From NCBI GenBank assembly GCA_947425785.1, contig CANEAY010000003.1:91083-155082 (forward strand): a stretch of DNA of 64,000 nucleotides. Direction: 5' to 3'. Shown in pieces: positions 29,643 to 37,914 of this stretch (position 1 is the stretch's first letter; every line of letters begins with the position of its first letter). The notes below the pieces were generated by a model, which ran no database searches, was not told the DNA's origin, and worked only from the letters and a program-made list of their open reading frames with translations. The stretch comes from an uncultured Pseudoflavonifractor sp. (GTDB taxonomy: Bacteria; Bacillota; Clostridia; Oscillospirales; Oscillospiraceae). Made by a program: the position numbers and the translations under genes.

Positions 29643-31036
29643 TGGAGGACAAAAACAATCTTGGCTCCGCCCCGGTGGGGCGGCTGATGGTGAAGCTGGC
29701 CGTCCCCGCCGTGTGCGCCCAGCTCATCAACGCCCTTTACAATATCGTGGACCGTATGTACATCGGCCACATGGCCGATGTGGGCGACCTGGCCCTCACC
29801 GGCCTGGGGGTGGCCTTCCCCATCATCATGTTCATCTCCGCCCTCTCCGCCCTGGCGGGCATGGGGGGCGGCTCCCGGGCCGCCATCCGCATGGGGGAGG
29901 GGGACATTGACGGTGCCGAGGCCATCCTGGGGGGCTGTACCGCCCTTCTGCTGGTGATGTCCCTTCTCTCCACCGTTCTCTTCCAGGTCTTCCGTGACCC
30001 CCTCCTGCTCCTCTTCGGCGCCAGCGGGAACACCCTGCCCTACGCCAGCGGCTATCTGTCCATCTACCTCTGGGGCACGGTGTCGGTGCTCTTTTCCCTG
30101 GGCCTCAATAACTTCATCACCACCCAGGGCTTCGCCGCCTTCTCCATGCTCACCGTGGTCATCGGCGCAGTGTGCAACATCATTTTAGACCCCATCTTTA
30201 TTTTCGGCTTCCAAATGGGGGTGAAGGGGGCCGCCCTGGCCACCATCCTCTCCCAGACCGTCTCCGCCCTGTGGGTGCTCTCCTTCCTGCTGGGCAAGCG
30301 CACCCAGCTCCGCCTTCGTGTCCGCCACCTGCGGCTGAAGCCCTCGGTGCTCCTCCCTGTGGTGGCCATCGGGGTCTCCCCCTTCATCATGCAGTCCACC
30401 GAGAGCCTGGTGTCCATCTCCTTCAACTCCTCCCTGAAGCTCTACGGCGGCGACCCCTATGTGGGAGCCATGACCATCGCCTCCTCGGTGATGCAGGTGG
30501 CCGTCATGCCCCTCCACGGCCTGGCCCAGGGGGCCCAGCCCATCATCGGCTTCAACTACGGTGCCGGGAACCTGGAGCGGGTGCGCCGGGCCTTCCGCCT
30601 GCTGCTCATCAGCTGTCTCACCCTCACCGTCACCATGTGGGCCCTGGTGGAGCTCTTCCCCGCCCCCTTCATCGCCATCTTCAATGACAAGCCCCAGCTC
30701 ACCGAGATCGCCCAGCGGACCCTGCGGGTCTATTTTGGCGGCATCTTCATGTTCGGCGTCCAGTCCGCCTGCCAGCAGACCTTTGTGGCCCTGGGGGAGG
30801 CCAAGGTCTCCCTCTTCCTGGCCCTGCTGCGCAAGATCATCCTCCTCATCCCCCTCATCTTCATCCTGCCCCATATTTTGGCTGACAAGGTCTTTGCCGT
30901 CTGGCTGGCGGAGCCCATCGCCGACATCTGCGCCGCCATCACCACCGGCAGTATCTTCTTCTACCGCTTCCCCCGCATCCTCAAACGCCGGGATGAGGTG
31001 CTCCACCCCGGGGCCCCGAAAGAGGCGGCCCCATGA
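29642..31036 (+). CDS. MATE family efflux transporter
   Basis: Cation-driven exporter of drugs or metabolites. The 464 residues have about 12 spans; the opening PVGRLMVKLAVPAVCAQLIN and IVDRMYIGHM is the classic MATE start, and the second half repeats it (QVAVMPLHGLAQGAQPIIGF). Substrate not predictable. It overlaps the genes on both sides by 1-4 nt. Confidence 0.93.
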   Translation: MEDKNNLGSAPVGRLMVKLAVPAVCAQLINALYNIVDRMYIGHMADVGDLALTGLGVAFPIIMFISALSALAGMGGGSRAAIRMGEGDIDGAEAILGGCTALLLVMSLLSTVLFQVFRDPLLLLFGASGNTLPYASGYLSIYLWGTVSVLFSLGLNNFITTQGFAAFSMLTVVIGAVCNIILDPIFIFGFQMGVKGAALATILSQTVSALWVLSFLLGKRTQLRLRVRHLRLKPSVLLPVVAIGVSPFIMQSTESLVSISFNSSLKLYGGDPYVGAMTIASSVMQVAVMPLHGLAQGAQPIIGFNYGAGNLERVRRAFRLLLISCLTLTVTMWALVELFPAPFIAIFNDKPQLTEIAQRTLRVYFGGIFMFGVQSACQQTFVALGEAKVSLFLALLRKIILLIPLIFILPHILADKVFAVWLAEPIADICAAITTGSIFFYRFPRILKRRDEVLHPGAPKEAAP

Positions 31037-31905
31037 AAAAATACATACAGGCCCTGGTGGCGCTCTTTGATATGCTCCTGGGCACCGCCCTCATGGCCGC
31101 CGCCTTTGGCCTTATCATCATCCCCCACGGCTTCGCCTCCGGCGGCGTCACCGGCTTTTCCAGGATCATCACGGGCTTTGTCCCCATCCCCCTGTCCGCC
31201 ATGGTGCTGGCGGTGAACCTGCTTCTGCTGCTCGTCGGACTCATCTTCGTGGGCCGCCAGTTCGTGGCCAAGACCGTGGCGGTGAGCCTTCTCTTCCCCG
31301 CCGCGCTGGAATTCTTTCTGCGCTATCCCCTGACCTCCATCCAGCAAGACGCCATGCTGAGCAGTGTGGCGGCTGGGGCCCTCCTGGGGGTGGGGGCCGG
31401 CCTCATCCTGCGCAGCGGCGCCTCCTCCGGCGGCTTCGATATCTTCGCCGTCATCCTGAATAAAAAATTCGATATCCCCGTGGCCACGGTGCTCAACCTC
31501 TGCGACGCCTTCGTCATCATCCTGCAGGCCCTGGGCCAGAGCCTGGCCCAGACCCTCTACGGCCTTCTGGTCATCTGCATCAGCGCCGCCATCGTCAACC
31601 GGGTGGTGACCCTGGGCGCCAACCAGAGCCAGATCACCATCTACTCCGACCACCACGACGAGATCCGGGAGGCCCTGCTGAACCAGGTGGACGTGGGCAT
31701 GACCTCCTTCCTGGCGGAGACTGGTTTTCAGCGCAAGCGCACAAGGGTCATCGTCTCCATCGTCCCCTACCAGAAGATCACCACCATCAAGCACATCGTC
31801 ATGGACATCGACCCCACCGCCTTCGTGGTGGTGGACGACATCCACAGCGTCCTGGGCAAGGGCTACACCCTGGACAAGCACTTCGACCCCCCAGCGCCGG
31901 TATGA
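31033..31905 (+). CDS. YitT family membrane protein (DUF161/DUF2179)
   Basis: The N-terminal ~200 residues hold about five spans with PHGFASGGVTGFSRI, typical of the YitT family. Residues about 205-290 form a soluble DUF2179-type domain (ITIYSDHHDEIREALL, FVVVDDIHSVLGKGY). Function unknown in all bacteria. 290 residues. ATG 31033 overlaps the MATE stop, making it the last gene of the HD-MATE-YitT unit. Confidence 0.9.
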   Translation: MKKYIQALVALFDMLLGTALMAAAFGLIIIPHGFASGGVTGFSRIITGFVPIPLSAMVLAVNLLLLLVGLIFVGRQFVAKTVAVSLLFPAALEFFLRYPLTSIQQDAMLSSVAAGALLGVGAGLILRSGASSGGFDIFAVILNKKFDIPVATVLNLCDAFVIILQALGQSLAQTLYGLLVICISAAIVNRVVTLGANQSQITIYSDHHDEIREALLNQVDVGMTSFLAETGFQRKRTRVIVSIVPYQKITTIKHIVMDIDPTAFVVVDDIHSVLGKGYTLDKHFDPPAPV

Positions 31906-31990
31906 AAAAACGAAAAACGGTGACCAACTGCTAAATTTGTATTCATTTCTCCACCCTTCACTGGCGGGCACCGCCCCCCAGAAAAGCACA

Positions 31991-32016
31991 GGGGAGAGAG
32001 TCGAAACTCTCTCCCC
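31991..32016 (+). terminator. first of two tandem hairpins after yitT-like gene
   Basis: GGGGAGAGAG / CTCTCTCCCC around TCGAAA, followed by a GC-rich stretch and then CCCTTTCTT. A weak terminator on its own. Confidence 0.6.
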
Positions 32017-32034
32017 TGCGGCCCTTTCTTGGAG

Positions 32035-32078
32035 AGAACGAGAGGCCATTCTTTTGGGAAAGAATGGCCTCTCGTTCT
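32035..32078. terminator. 20-bp perfect terminator hairpin
   Basis: Arms 32035-32054 and 32059-32078 pair perfectly around TGGG, ending TTCTTTTG on the plus strand. It separates yitT from the opposing XRE gene. Confidence 0.85.
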
Positions 32079-32109
32079 TTTGCAGCTTAGAAGTAGCGTG
32101 CCATAAAAT

Positions 32110-32346
32110 TTAGTGATCATCCATAATCGCGGCTTCAATTTTAGCAACCAATTCACTGGGCCGCATTTCAAGCGCCAAAGCGATCTTCCATATAGTTTCA
32201 AAATTTGCCTGTTTGCTTCCGCTTTCTATCATTGTCAGGTGAGTGCGTGCAATTCCCGCAAGACCGCGCAAAACTTCTTGAGATAGTTTTTTATTTGTGC
32301 GCAGCACACGGATGGTCTCGCCCACGATTTTGTTATCGAATTGCAC
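32110..32346 (-). CDS. small XRE-family DNA-binding protein
   Basis: The 78 residues are one helix-turn-helix domain: RTNKKLSQEVLRGLAGIART, then HLTMIESGSKQANFETIWKI. There is no second domain. I chose GTG 32346 because AAAAGGGG lies about 8 nt upstream; the frame is open further, but without a good site. Base composition is clearly AT-richer than neighbours, which suggests acquisition by transfer. It may be an orphan phage or plasmid regulator. Confidence 0.82.
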   Translation of the reverse strand: MQFDNKIVGETIRVLRTNKKLSQEVLRGLAGIARTHLTMIESGSKQANFETIWKIALALEMRPSELVAKIEAAIMDDH

Positions 32347-32639
32347 ATGACCACCCCTTTTCCATCTTGCCTTTAGTGTATGGGAAAAGGGAAAGATTTT
32401 AGTCTGCGATGATAGATATATCCTCTTTCTTGAGTACATGCTTTCCCACTGTCTCGGTTATCGGATAGATTGCCTGATATTGGAGGAATTGGTCAGATAC
32501 CTAAAGGACTGCCCTGGATTTCTTCGGTGTGCAGGATGCTGGCCCATCCCCTGAATTTTTGGCCTTAGCAACGCAGACCATACAGCCATCTGATGAAGTA
32601 GACGGAAGCTGGTTCCCTGTGACGCAATAACAGGCTGCA
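32347..32639. other. lower-GC intergenic stretch without a supported gene
   Basis: Short frames on both strands lack start sites or recognisable products. One plus-strand frame encoding ALDFFGVQDAGPSPEFLALA may be a gene remnant, but I cannot name it. Confidence 0.4.
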
Positions 32640-32675
32640 AAAAACAGCCCTTTCCTTTCGGAAAGGGCTGTTTTT
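32640..32675 (-). terminator. terminator of the amino-acid ABC operon
   Basis: A 16-bp perfect stem (32640-32655 with 32660-32675) around TTTC, A5/T5 ends, 20 nt after the ATPase stop. Confidence 0.92.
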
Positions 32676-32694
32676 CTGCTTTTCAGGCTGTCCC

Positions 32695-33444
32695 TTACAG
32701 CACCTTGGACAAAAAGTCCACCGTGCGCTGCTCCTGGGGATGGGCGAAGAATTCCTGGGGGGTGTTCTGCTCCAGAATGCGGCCCCCGTCCATAAAGACC
32801 ACACGGGTGCCCACCTCCCGGGCAAAACCCATCTCGTGGGTGACCACCACCATGGTCATGCCCTCGTGGGCCAGCTCCTTCATGACCTCCAGCACCTCCC
32901 CCACCATCTCCGGGTCGAGGGCGGAGGTGGGTTCGTCAAAGAGCATGACCTCCGGCTCCATGGCCAGGGCCCGGACGATGGCGATGCGCTGCTTCTGTCC
33001 GCCGGAGAGCCGGATGGGGTACTCCTGGGCCTTGTCGGCCAGACCCACCCGCTCCAGCAGGGCCATGGCCTTCTTCTGTGCCTCCTCCTCGGAGCACAGC
33101 CCCAGCTGGGTGGGGGCCAGGGCGATGTTCTTCAGCACCGTCATGTGGGGAAAGAGGTTGAAGTGCTGGAACACCATGCCCATCTTCCGCCGGTGCAGGT
33201 CAATGTCGGTCTTGGGGTCGGTAATGTCCACCCCGTGGAAATGCACCGTGCCGCTGGTGGGGGTCTCCAGCAGGTTGAGGCACCGCAAAAGGGTGGACTT
33301 TCCCGAGCCGGAGGGGCCGATGATGGCCACCACCTCCCCCTTGGCGATGTCTATGGAGCAGTCGTCCAGGGCCTTCACGGCCCCCTTGCTGAATTCCTTG
33401 GTCACATGGCGCACCTGGATCAATGTCTCACCGCTGATCGCCAC
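32695..33444 (-). CDS. polar amino-acid ABC transporter ATP-binding protein
   Basis: Energises uptake through the permease encoded just upstream. Walker [10 protein letters not shown], the Q-loop region [13 protein letters not shown], signature LSGGQKQR, Walker B VMLFDEP, and switch His in VVVTHE are all present in 249 residues. The GlnQ/HisP subgroup fits. GTG 33444 is chosen because GAGGAGG lies 6 nt upstream; it overlaps the permease gene by 17 nt. Confidence 0.95.
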   Translation of the reverse strand: MAISGETLIQVRHVTKEFSKGAVKALDDCSIDIAKGEVVAIIGPSGSGKSTLLRCLNLLETPTSGTVHFHGVDITDPKTDIDLHRRKMGMVFQHFNLFPHMTVLKNIALAPTQLGLCSEEEAQKKAMALLERVGLADKAQEYPIRLSGGQKQRIAIVRALAMEPEVMLFDEPTSALDPEMVGEVLEVMKELAHEGMTMVVVTHEMGFAREVGTRVVFMDGGRILEQNTPQEFFAHPQEQRTVDFLSKVL

Positions 33445-34165
33445 GGCGCATCCTCCTCTCGACGGCCTCAATGGCCTTACTGGCAGGGAAGTTGATACAG
33501 AAATAGATGATGGCCGCCAAAACATAGGGCGCCAGAGTGATGTACGTGGTAGAGGCCACGGTCTTGGCCCCCCACATCAGATCCTGCATCCCCAGGGCCA
33601 TGACGATGGAGGACTCCTTCACCATGGTGACCAGCTCATTGGCCAGGGCGGGCAGGATGTTCTTCACCGCCTGGGGGAGCACCACCAGCTTCATCCCCTG
33701 CCACTTGGAAAGACCCAGGGAGCGGGCGGCCTCCATCTGGCCCCCGTCCACCGCCAGAATGCCCGCCCGGAAGATCTCCGCCACGTAGGCGGAGCTGTTG
33801 AGGGCCAGGGCGATGACGCCGGGAATGAACCGGGAGATATCCACAAAGCCGAACAGCTGGACCACCGGCAGCCGGATCACCGAAAAGGGCCCGAAATAGA
33901 TGATGGACAGCTGCACCAGCAGTGGGGTGGAGCGGAATACGGCAATATAGGCCCCGGAGATGCCCTTGATAAAGCGGTTCTTGCTCAAACGCATCAGGGC
34001 CAGCAGCAGGGCGGGGATAATGGCCAGCAGCACCGACACCACGCTCAAAAGCAGTGTGTACTCAATGCCGTGGACAAAATAGACGGCGTATTTTGGAAGG
34101 AATTTAAAGTTGAAAAAGCTGGCGGGGCCAAGCCCGGCATACCAGGCAGCAATGGCGTCAAACAT
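33428..34165 (-). CDS. polar amino-acid ABC transporter permease (HisM/GlnP type)
   Basis: The 245 residues have about five spans and the EAA loop, [20 protein letters not shown], that contacts the ATPase. The family opening ([17 protein letters not shown]) is typical. Probably works as a homodimer since only one permease is encoded. ATG 34165 has AAAGGAG upstream. A hairpin lies between it and the binding-protein gene. Confidence 0.94.
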   Translation of the reverse strand: MFDAIAAWYAGLGPASFFNFKFLPKYAVYFVHGIEYTLLLSVVSVLLAIIPALLLALMRLSKNRFIKGISGAYIAVFRSTPLLVQLSIIYFGPFSVIRLPVVQLFGFVDISRFIPGVIALALNSSAYVAEIFRAGILAVDGGQMEAARSLGLSKWQGMKLVVLPQAVKNILPALANELVTMVKESSIVMALGMQDLMWGAKTVASTTYITLAPYVLAAIIYFCINFPASKAIEAVERRMRRGDQR

Positions 34166-34200
34166 GGCGGCACTCCTTTATCATGTGATCTCACGGCTGT

Positions 34201-34230
34201 GCCGCACGGGGCAAAAATACCCCGTGCGGC
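34201..34230 (-). promoter_or_regulatory. intercistronic stem-loop between binding protein and permease
   Basis: An 11-bp perfect GC-rich stem (34201-34211 with 34220-34230) and an 8-nt loop, with no T-run. Such hairpins often protect the upstream binding-protein mRNA and lower permease expression. Confidence 0.65.
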
Positions 34231-34262
34231 AGCAATGTCGTATTTCCAATGCGGTCTCGCCC

Positions 34263-35156
34263 TTAATCCAGGCCGATGGCCTCCGAGCTGAGGGCGTCAG
34301 CCTCTTCCATAAAGGTGTCGATAGCGCCCTCGGCCAGCAGCCGGTCGATGGTGGCGTTGATGCTGGGGAGCAGGCCCTTGGGATCCCCCTCGGCCACCCA
34401 CACGCAGGGAAGGCCCACGCTGCCCAGCTCCACGCCTTCCACCACGGCCAGGTCGGAGTTGGTCTGGGCGTACTTCACAGCCACAGCGCCGTCCAGCACC
34501 ACGGCGTCCACCTTGTCATAGACCAGCTGGTTCACCAGGTCGCCCACGGTGGTCAGCAGCACCGGGTTGGCGCCGGTCATGTGGATGGGGGCAGTCTCCT
34601 CGTCCTCGCCGGTGACGATAAGGGCCTTGTTGGTGCCGGTCTGGGCGCCCACGCTCTTGCCGGTAAAGTCGTCGATGCTCTTGTACTGATCCAGATTCGC
34701 CTTCTTCACCAGCACCATGGGCGCCAGATCCTCGTAGTAGGGCTTGGAGGCGTCGGCGGCGGCCTCCCGGTCGGGGGTGGACTCGGTGTCGGCAATGACG
34801 AAGTCCAGATTGCCCTGGGTGACCATGGTCAGCAGGTTGTCAAAGTTCATGTCCACGATCTCCAGCTCGGCCCCCATGTCTTTGGCGATCTCATAGGCGA
34901 TGGACACGTCCAGGCCCACGATGGTGTCCTGGCCGTCCTTCAGAATGTGGAACTCAAAGGGCGGATAGTCGGCGGAGGTGCCGAACACCAGCTTGGTGGG
35001 GGTGGCGGGCTCGGCGGCCTGGGACTGGGCGGGCTCGGCGCCCTTGCTCTCGGCGGGGGCCGGGGTGGTGGCGCTCCCGCCGCCGCAGCCGGCCAGCAGG
35101 GACAGGGACAGGGCGGCGCTCAAAGCCAGGCCCAGGATCTTCTTATTGTTCTTCAT
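34263..35156 (-). CDS. amino-acid ABC transporter substrate-binding lipoprotein
   Basis: Residues 1-23 are a lipoprotein signal ending LLAGC, with Cys24 the lipidated residue. A short Ala/Pro/Glu linker follows, then the bilobed type II binding fold: LVFGTSADYPPFEFH, VGLDVSIAYEIAKDMGA, FVIADTESTPDREA and KSVGAQTGT. Family members bind polar amino acids or cystine; the exact ligand is not visible. 297 residues. ATG 35156 has AAGGAGAG upstream. It is the first gene of the operon. Confidence 0.93.
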   Translation of the reverse strand: MKNNKKILGLALSAALSLSLLAGCGGGSATTPAPAESKGAEPAQSQAAEPATPTKLVFGTSADYPPFEFHILKDGQDTIVGLDVSIAYEIAKDMGAELEIVDMNFDNLLTMVTQGNLDFVIADTESTPDREAAADASKPYYEDLAPMVLVKKANLDQYKSIDDFTGKSVGAQTGTNKALIVTGEDEETAPIHMTGANPVLLTTVGDLVNQLVYDKVDAVVLDGAVAVKYAQTNSDLAVVEGVELGSVGLPCVWVAEGDPKGLLPSINATIDRLLAEGAIDTFMEEADALSSEAIGLD

Positions 35157-35195
35157 ATCACTCTCTCCTTTTTCCCTCTGTTGAGGATGTGCATA

Positions 35196-35224
35196 ATTAT
35201 ACATCGCCATTTATAAAAATGCAA
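35196..35224 (-). promoter_or_regulatory. promoter of the amino-acid ABC operon
   Basis: Minus strand TTGCAT (35224-35219) and TATAAT (35201-35196), spacer 17 nt. Confidence 0.82.
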
Positions 35225-35265
35225 CCCCCATTTCATTGTTATTTTGCACAAAATTCCATGCAGAA

Positions 35266-35302
35266 AGCTGTCACCCACTGGATATACCAGTGGGTGACAG
35301 CT
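35266..35302. other. 16-bp perfect stem-loop
   Basis: Arms 35266-35281 and 35287-35302 pair fully around ATATA. No T-run on either side. It lies between the end of the 35353 gene and the ABC promoter; it could be a weak terminator or a protein site. Confidence 0.6.
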
Positions 35303-35352
35303 CGAGAGGCGGTGAATATCACATGAAAATATTCATTTATACTGTATAATTA

Positions 35353-35904
35353 TCATTGGGGCAGCAGGGCGGCCGCTTCATCCACCTTGTCGATGTGATA
35401 GAAGGTAAAGCCCTTGGCCCCGGTGTCGTCGTCGGTGCGGCCCACCACGGCCTCCGCCCGGTCGTCATGCTTTTTCGCTGTAACAGAGGCTCCAAAGCGG
35501 ATGGTGCCCGCCTCCCCGTCCCGCTCCACGATCTCCCAGGCCAGATCCGGCAGGGGCAGGGCATGGACGTTATCCTTCACAATGGCGATGACCCGCCGGT
35601 CAGTGACAACGCAGAGCCCCCGCTTTTCCAGGTCACGCTGATCCATGCCGGGCCGCAGGGCTATGGACAGGGGGACGGCGTTGACCACCACAAAGGTGAT
35701 AAAGAGCACATCCAAGGGCCGTTTGATACTGATAAGGTAGGGGAACAGGACAAGCACTGTAATGGCCATAGAGACGGCGAAAACGATCCACAGCCGCATC
35801 TGCTTGGGCCTGTCAGGGGCCTGGGCCAGCTTTTGGGGCGCGGTGCGTCCCCTCCATATCACCTTTTCCTCCACACCCAGGGTATTGTGCAGCAATTCTT
35901 CCAT
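35353..35904 (-). CDS. two-span membrane protein with a PH-like domain
   Basis: A short cytoplasmic start (VEEKVIWRGRTAPQKLAQ) precedes two spans at about 37-60 and 65-82. After these, GLCVVTDRRVIAIVKDN resembles the first strands of bacterial pleckstrin-homology domains. Function unknown. 183 residues. ATG 35904 follows AAAGGAG. Upstream lie three phased CGTTAA repeats and a -10 box, which suggests control by an OmpR/PhoB-type regulator, perhaps the adjacent one. Confidence 0.7.
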   Translation of the reverse strand: MEELLHNTLGVEEKVIWRGRTAPQKLAQAPDRPKQMRLWIVFAVSMAITVLVLFPYLISIKRPLDVLFITFVVVNAVPLSIALRPGMDQRDLEKRGLCVVTDRRVIAIVKDNVHALPLPDLAWEIVERDGEAGTIRFGASVTAKKHDDRAEAVVGRTDDDTGAKGFTFYHIDKVDEAAALLPQ

Positions 35905-35957
35905 TTCAAAAAAGCTCCTTTCAGCGTGGGATGGGGAGTGGCTCCCCTCTGTGTTCC

Positions 35958-36012
35958 ATCCTACACCAAAAGGCCGTTAAAGGGGCGTTAACCCCGCCCC
36001 GGTTTCCGTTAA
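35958..36012 (-). promoter_or_regulatory. activator-type promoter with phased CGTTAA repeats
   Basis: CGTTAA occurs at 35975-35980, 35986-35991 and 36007-36012 (read TTAACG on the minus strand), spaced 11 and 21 bp. A minus-strand -10 TAGGAT lies at 35963-35958, 11 nt past the nearest repeat, with no -35 box. This is the layout of OmpR/PhoB-family activated promoters. Confidence 0.55.
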
Positions 36013-36025
36013 GAAAGCGCAAAAA

Positions 36026-36049
36026 GAGCCGAGAGAATTCTCTCGGCTC
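36026..36049 (-). terminator. terminator after the response regulator gene
   Basis: A 24-bp perfect palindrome (GAGCCGAGAGAA and complement) followed on the minus strand by TTTTTGCG. Confidence 0.88.
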
Positions 36050-36055
36050 CCGGTC

Positions 36056-36763
36056 TCAGCTCTCCTCCAGCAGACGGTACCCCACCCCCAGCTCGGTGAG
36101 GATGTACTTCGGCTCCGAGGGGTTCTCCCCCAGCTTCCGCCGGATGTTGGCCATGTTCACCCGCAGGATCTGGTTGCCCCCGCCGCTGTACGGCCCCCAC
36201 ACCCGGCGCATAATGAAGTCGTAGGTCAGCACCTTTCCCGGATGGAGGCACAAAAGCTCTAAAATTTTGAACTCGTTCTGGGTCAGGTGCACCTCCCGGC
36301 CGGCGGCAAAGACCTGATGGCTGGCGGTATCCAGGATCAGATCCCCGATCTCATACCGCTCCCGCCGCTCCCCCTCTGCCGAGCGCAGCCGCTGGGCGTG
36401 GCGCAGGCAGGTGCGGATGCGTGCCAGCACCTCCGCCACCCCGAAGGGCTTGACGATGTAGTCGTCCGCCCCCATGTCCAGGGCCTTCACCTTTTCGCTC
36501 TCCCTGTCCCGGGCCGTGAGGATGATGACCGCCGTCTCCTCCTCCGGGCCGGAGCGTATCTGCTCCAGCACCTCCAGCCCGTCCATGTCGGGAAGTCCCA
36601 AGTCCAAAAGCACCAGCCCCGGCCGGTGGGAGAAAAACAGGGTCAGCCCCTCCCGGCCCGTGGGAGCGGTGAGGGTCTTATATCCCGCCGAAACAAGGGC
36701 CCGGCAGATAAAGTTGCTGATGGTGGCCTCGTCCTCCACCACCAGGATCACCGTCTCGCTCAT
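36056..36763 (-). CDS. KdpE-like response regulator (OmpR/PhoB family)
   Basis: A receiver domain (1-120) has the acidic pocket VVEDE, phosphoacceptor Asp54 in LLDLGLPDMDG, LTARD and the KPFG lysine. A winged-helix DNA-binding domain (about 130-235) has LTQNEFKILELLCLHPGKVL and RVNMANIRRKLG. The pattern fits KdpE. 235 residues. ATG 36763 overlaps the kinase stop. No kdpFABC potassium pump lies nearby, so its regulon may differ from the classical one. Confidence 0.9.
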   Translation of the reverse strand: MSETVILVVEDEATISNFICRALVSAGYKTLTAPTGREGLTLFFSHRPGLVLLDLGLPDMDGLEVLEQIRSGPEEETAVIILTARDRESEKVKALDMGADDYIVKPFGVAEVLARIRTCLRHAQRLRSAEGERRERYEIGDLILDTASHQVFAAGREVHLTQNEFKILELLCLHPGKVLTYDFIMRRVWGPYSGGGNQILRVNMANIRRKLGENPSEPKYILTELGVGYRLLEES

Positions 36764-37914
36764 TCCGAAGCCTCCATTTCCTCCGCCGGAAGGGCGAACC
36801 GGAACACCGCCCCTCCCCCCGGCCGGTTCTCCGCCTCCATCGTCCCTCCATGGGCCAGAACGATATTGCGGCACACCGCCAGGCCGATGCCCATGCCCCG
36901 GGAGGAATCCCCCCCGGCGGAGGCCGCCAGATCCCGGCCCTGGGCCACCGCGGCCAGCACCTCCTCCGTCAGTCCGCGCCCCCCGTCTGTCACCTCCGTC
37001 ACCGCCAGCTCCCCCTGCCGGGAGATGGTCAAACGGATGGTCTCCGGCGCGCCGGAGTGGCGGGCCGCGTTCTCCAGCAGGTTGGAGATCACCTGTCGGA
37101 TAAGGAGGGCGTCCATGGGGGCGCTCACCGGCTCCTCCGGCAGGATCAGCTCCACCCTGGCCTCCGGGAACCGGCGGCGAAAGCGCATCACCGCGTCCCC
37201 CGCCACCTCCTCCAGAAGCTCCGGCTCCTTGCGGATGGCGGTGTCCCCGGCCTGGAGCCGGGTCACCGACAGCAGGTTTTCCACCATGGTGATGAGGGCG
37301 TCTGCGTCATTTTTGATGTCGGTGGCCAGGGAGCGGTCCCGCTCGGAAAGCCCCTCCCCCTCCAGCAGCACCGCCGCCGCCCCGGAAATGCCGGTGAGGG
37401 GGGTGCGCAGGTCGTGGGAGACCCCCCGCAGGATGCTGGAGCGGATGGCCTCCCGGTCCTTTTCCAGTTGGATGGCGGTCTTTTCCCTCCCCAGCCGCTC
37501 GCTGAGCTCGTAGAGGGTACGGGTGTTCTTCTCCCGCCGCACCGCCTCCTCCGCCTGGATCTTCAGCTGGGCGGTGAGGGTACACACCACCAGGGAGATG
37601 GCCACCATGGACAGCATGGCCACCGGGTAGCCCGTCAGCTCCAGGGAGAACTGGGCGTAGGGATACATGAAGTAGTAGTTGGTGCAGAACCCCGCCACCA
37701 GGGCCGCCGCCACCGCGTAGCCGTAGCCGGAGGTGTACCGGGCGATGAGCACCACCGCCAAAACGTAGACCAGGGCGGAGTTGTTCTCCGCCCCGGTGTG
37801 CTGGAGCAGGAGCCAGCAGCCCAGGGATGCCAGCGCCAGCAGTACCACCGCCACCGCCATATCCCAGGCCACGCTCGGCACAGCCGAGCGCAGCCGGCAA
37901 AGCCCCTTTTTCAT
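36760..37914 (-). CDS. KdpD-like sensor histidine kinase lacking the N-terminal KdpD/USP domains
   Basis: The 384 residues start directly with four close spans (about 18-112; the DUF4118 region of KdpD). A coiled linker follows, then the dimerisation domain with phosphoacceptor His167 in GVSHDLRTPLTG, and the ATPase domain with N box LLENAARHS, TDGGRGL and GMGIGLAV. Classical KdpD has about 400 more N-terminal residues that sense K+ and nucleotides; these are absent. It overlaps genes on both sides by ATGA. Confidence 0.9.
   Translation of the reverse strand: MKKGLCRLRSAVPSVAWDMAVAVVLLALASLGCWLLLQHTGAENNSALVYVLAVVLIARYTSGYGYAVAAALVAGFCTNYYFMYPYAQFSLELTGYPVAMLSMVAISLVVCTLTAQLKIQAEEAVRREKNTRTLYELSERLGREKTAIQLEKDREAIRSSILRGVSHDLRTPLTGISGAAAVLLEGEGLSERDRSLATDIKNDADALITMVENLLSVTRLQAGDTAIRKEPELLEEVAGDAVMRFRRRFPEARVELILPEEPVSAPMDALLIRQVISNLLENAARHSGAPETIRLTISRQGELAVTEVTDGGRGLTEEVLAAVAQGRDLAASAGGDSSRGMGIGLAVCRNIVLAHGGTMEAENRPGGGAVFRFALPAEEMEASE

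Noticed and set aside
32458..32640. 60-codon minus-strand frame in the low-GC islet
   Set aside because: No ribosome site, no recognisable product, low complexity; kept only as unexplained intergenic sequence.
36056..37914. Classical KdpDE system for a potassium pump
   Set aside because: The kinase lacks the KdpD/USP sensor domains and no kdpFABC gene is present in the window, so only KdpDE-like is stated.
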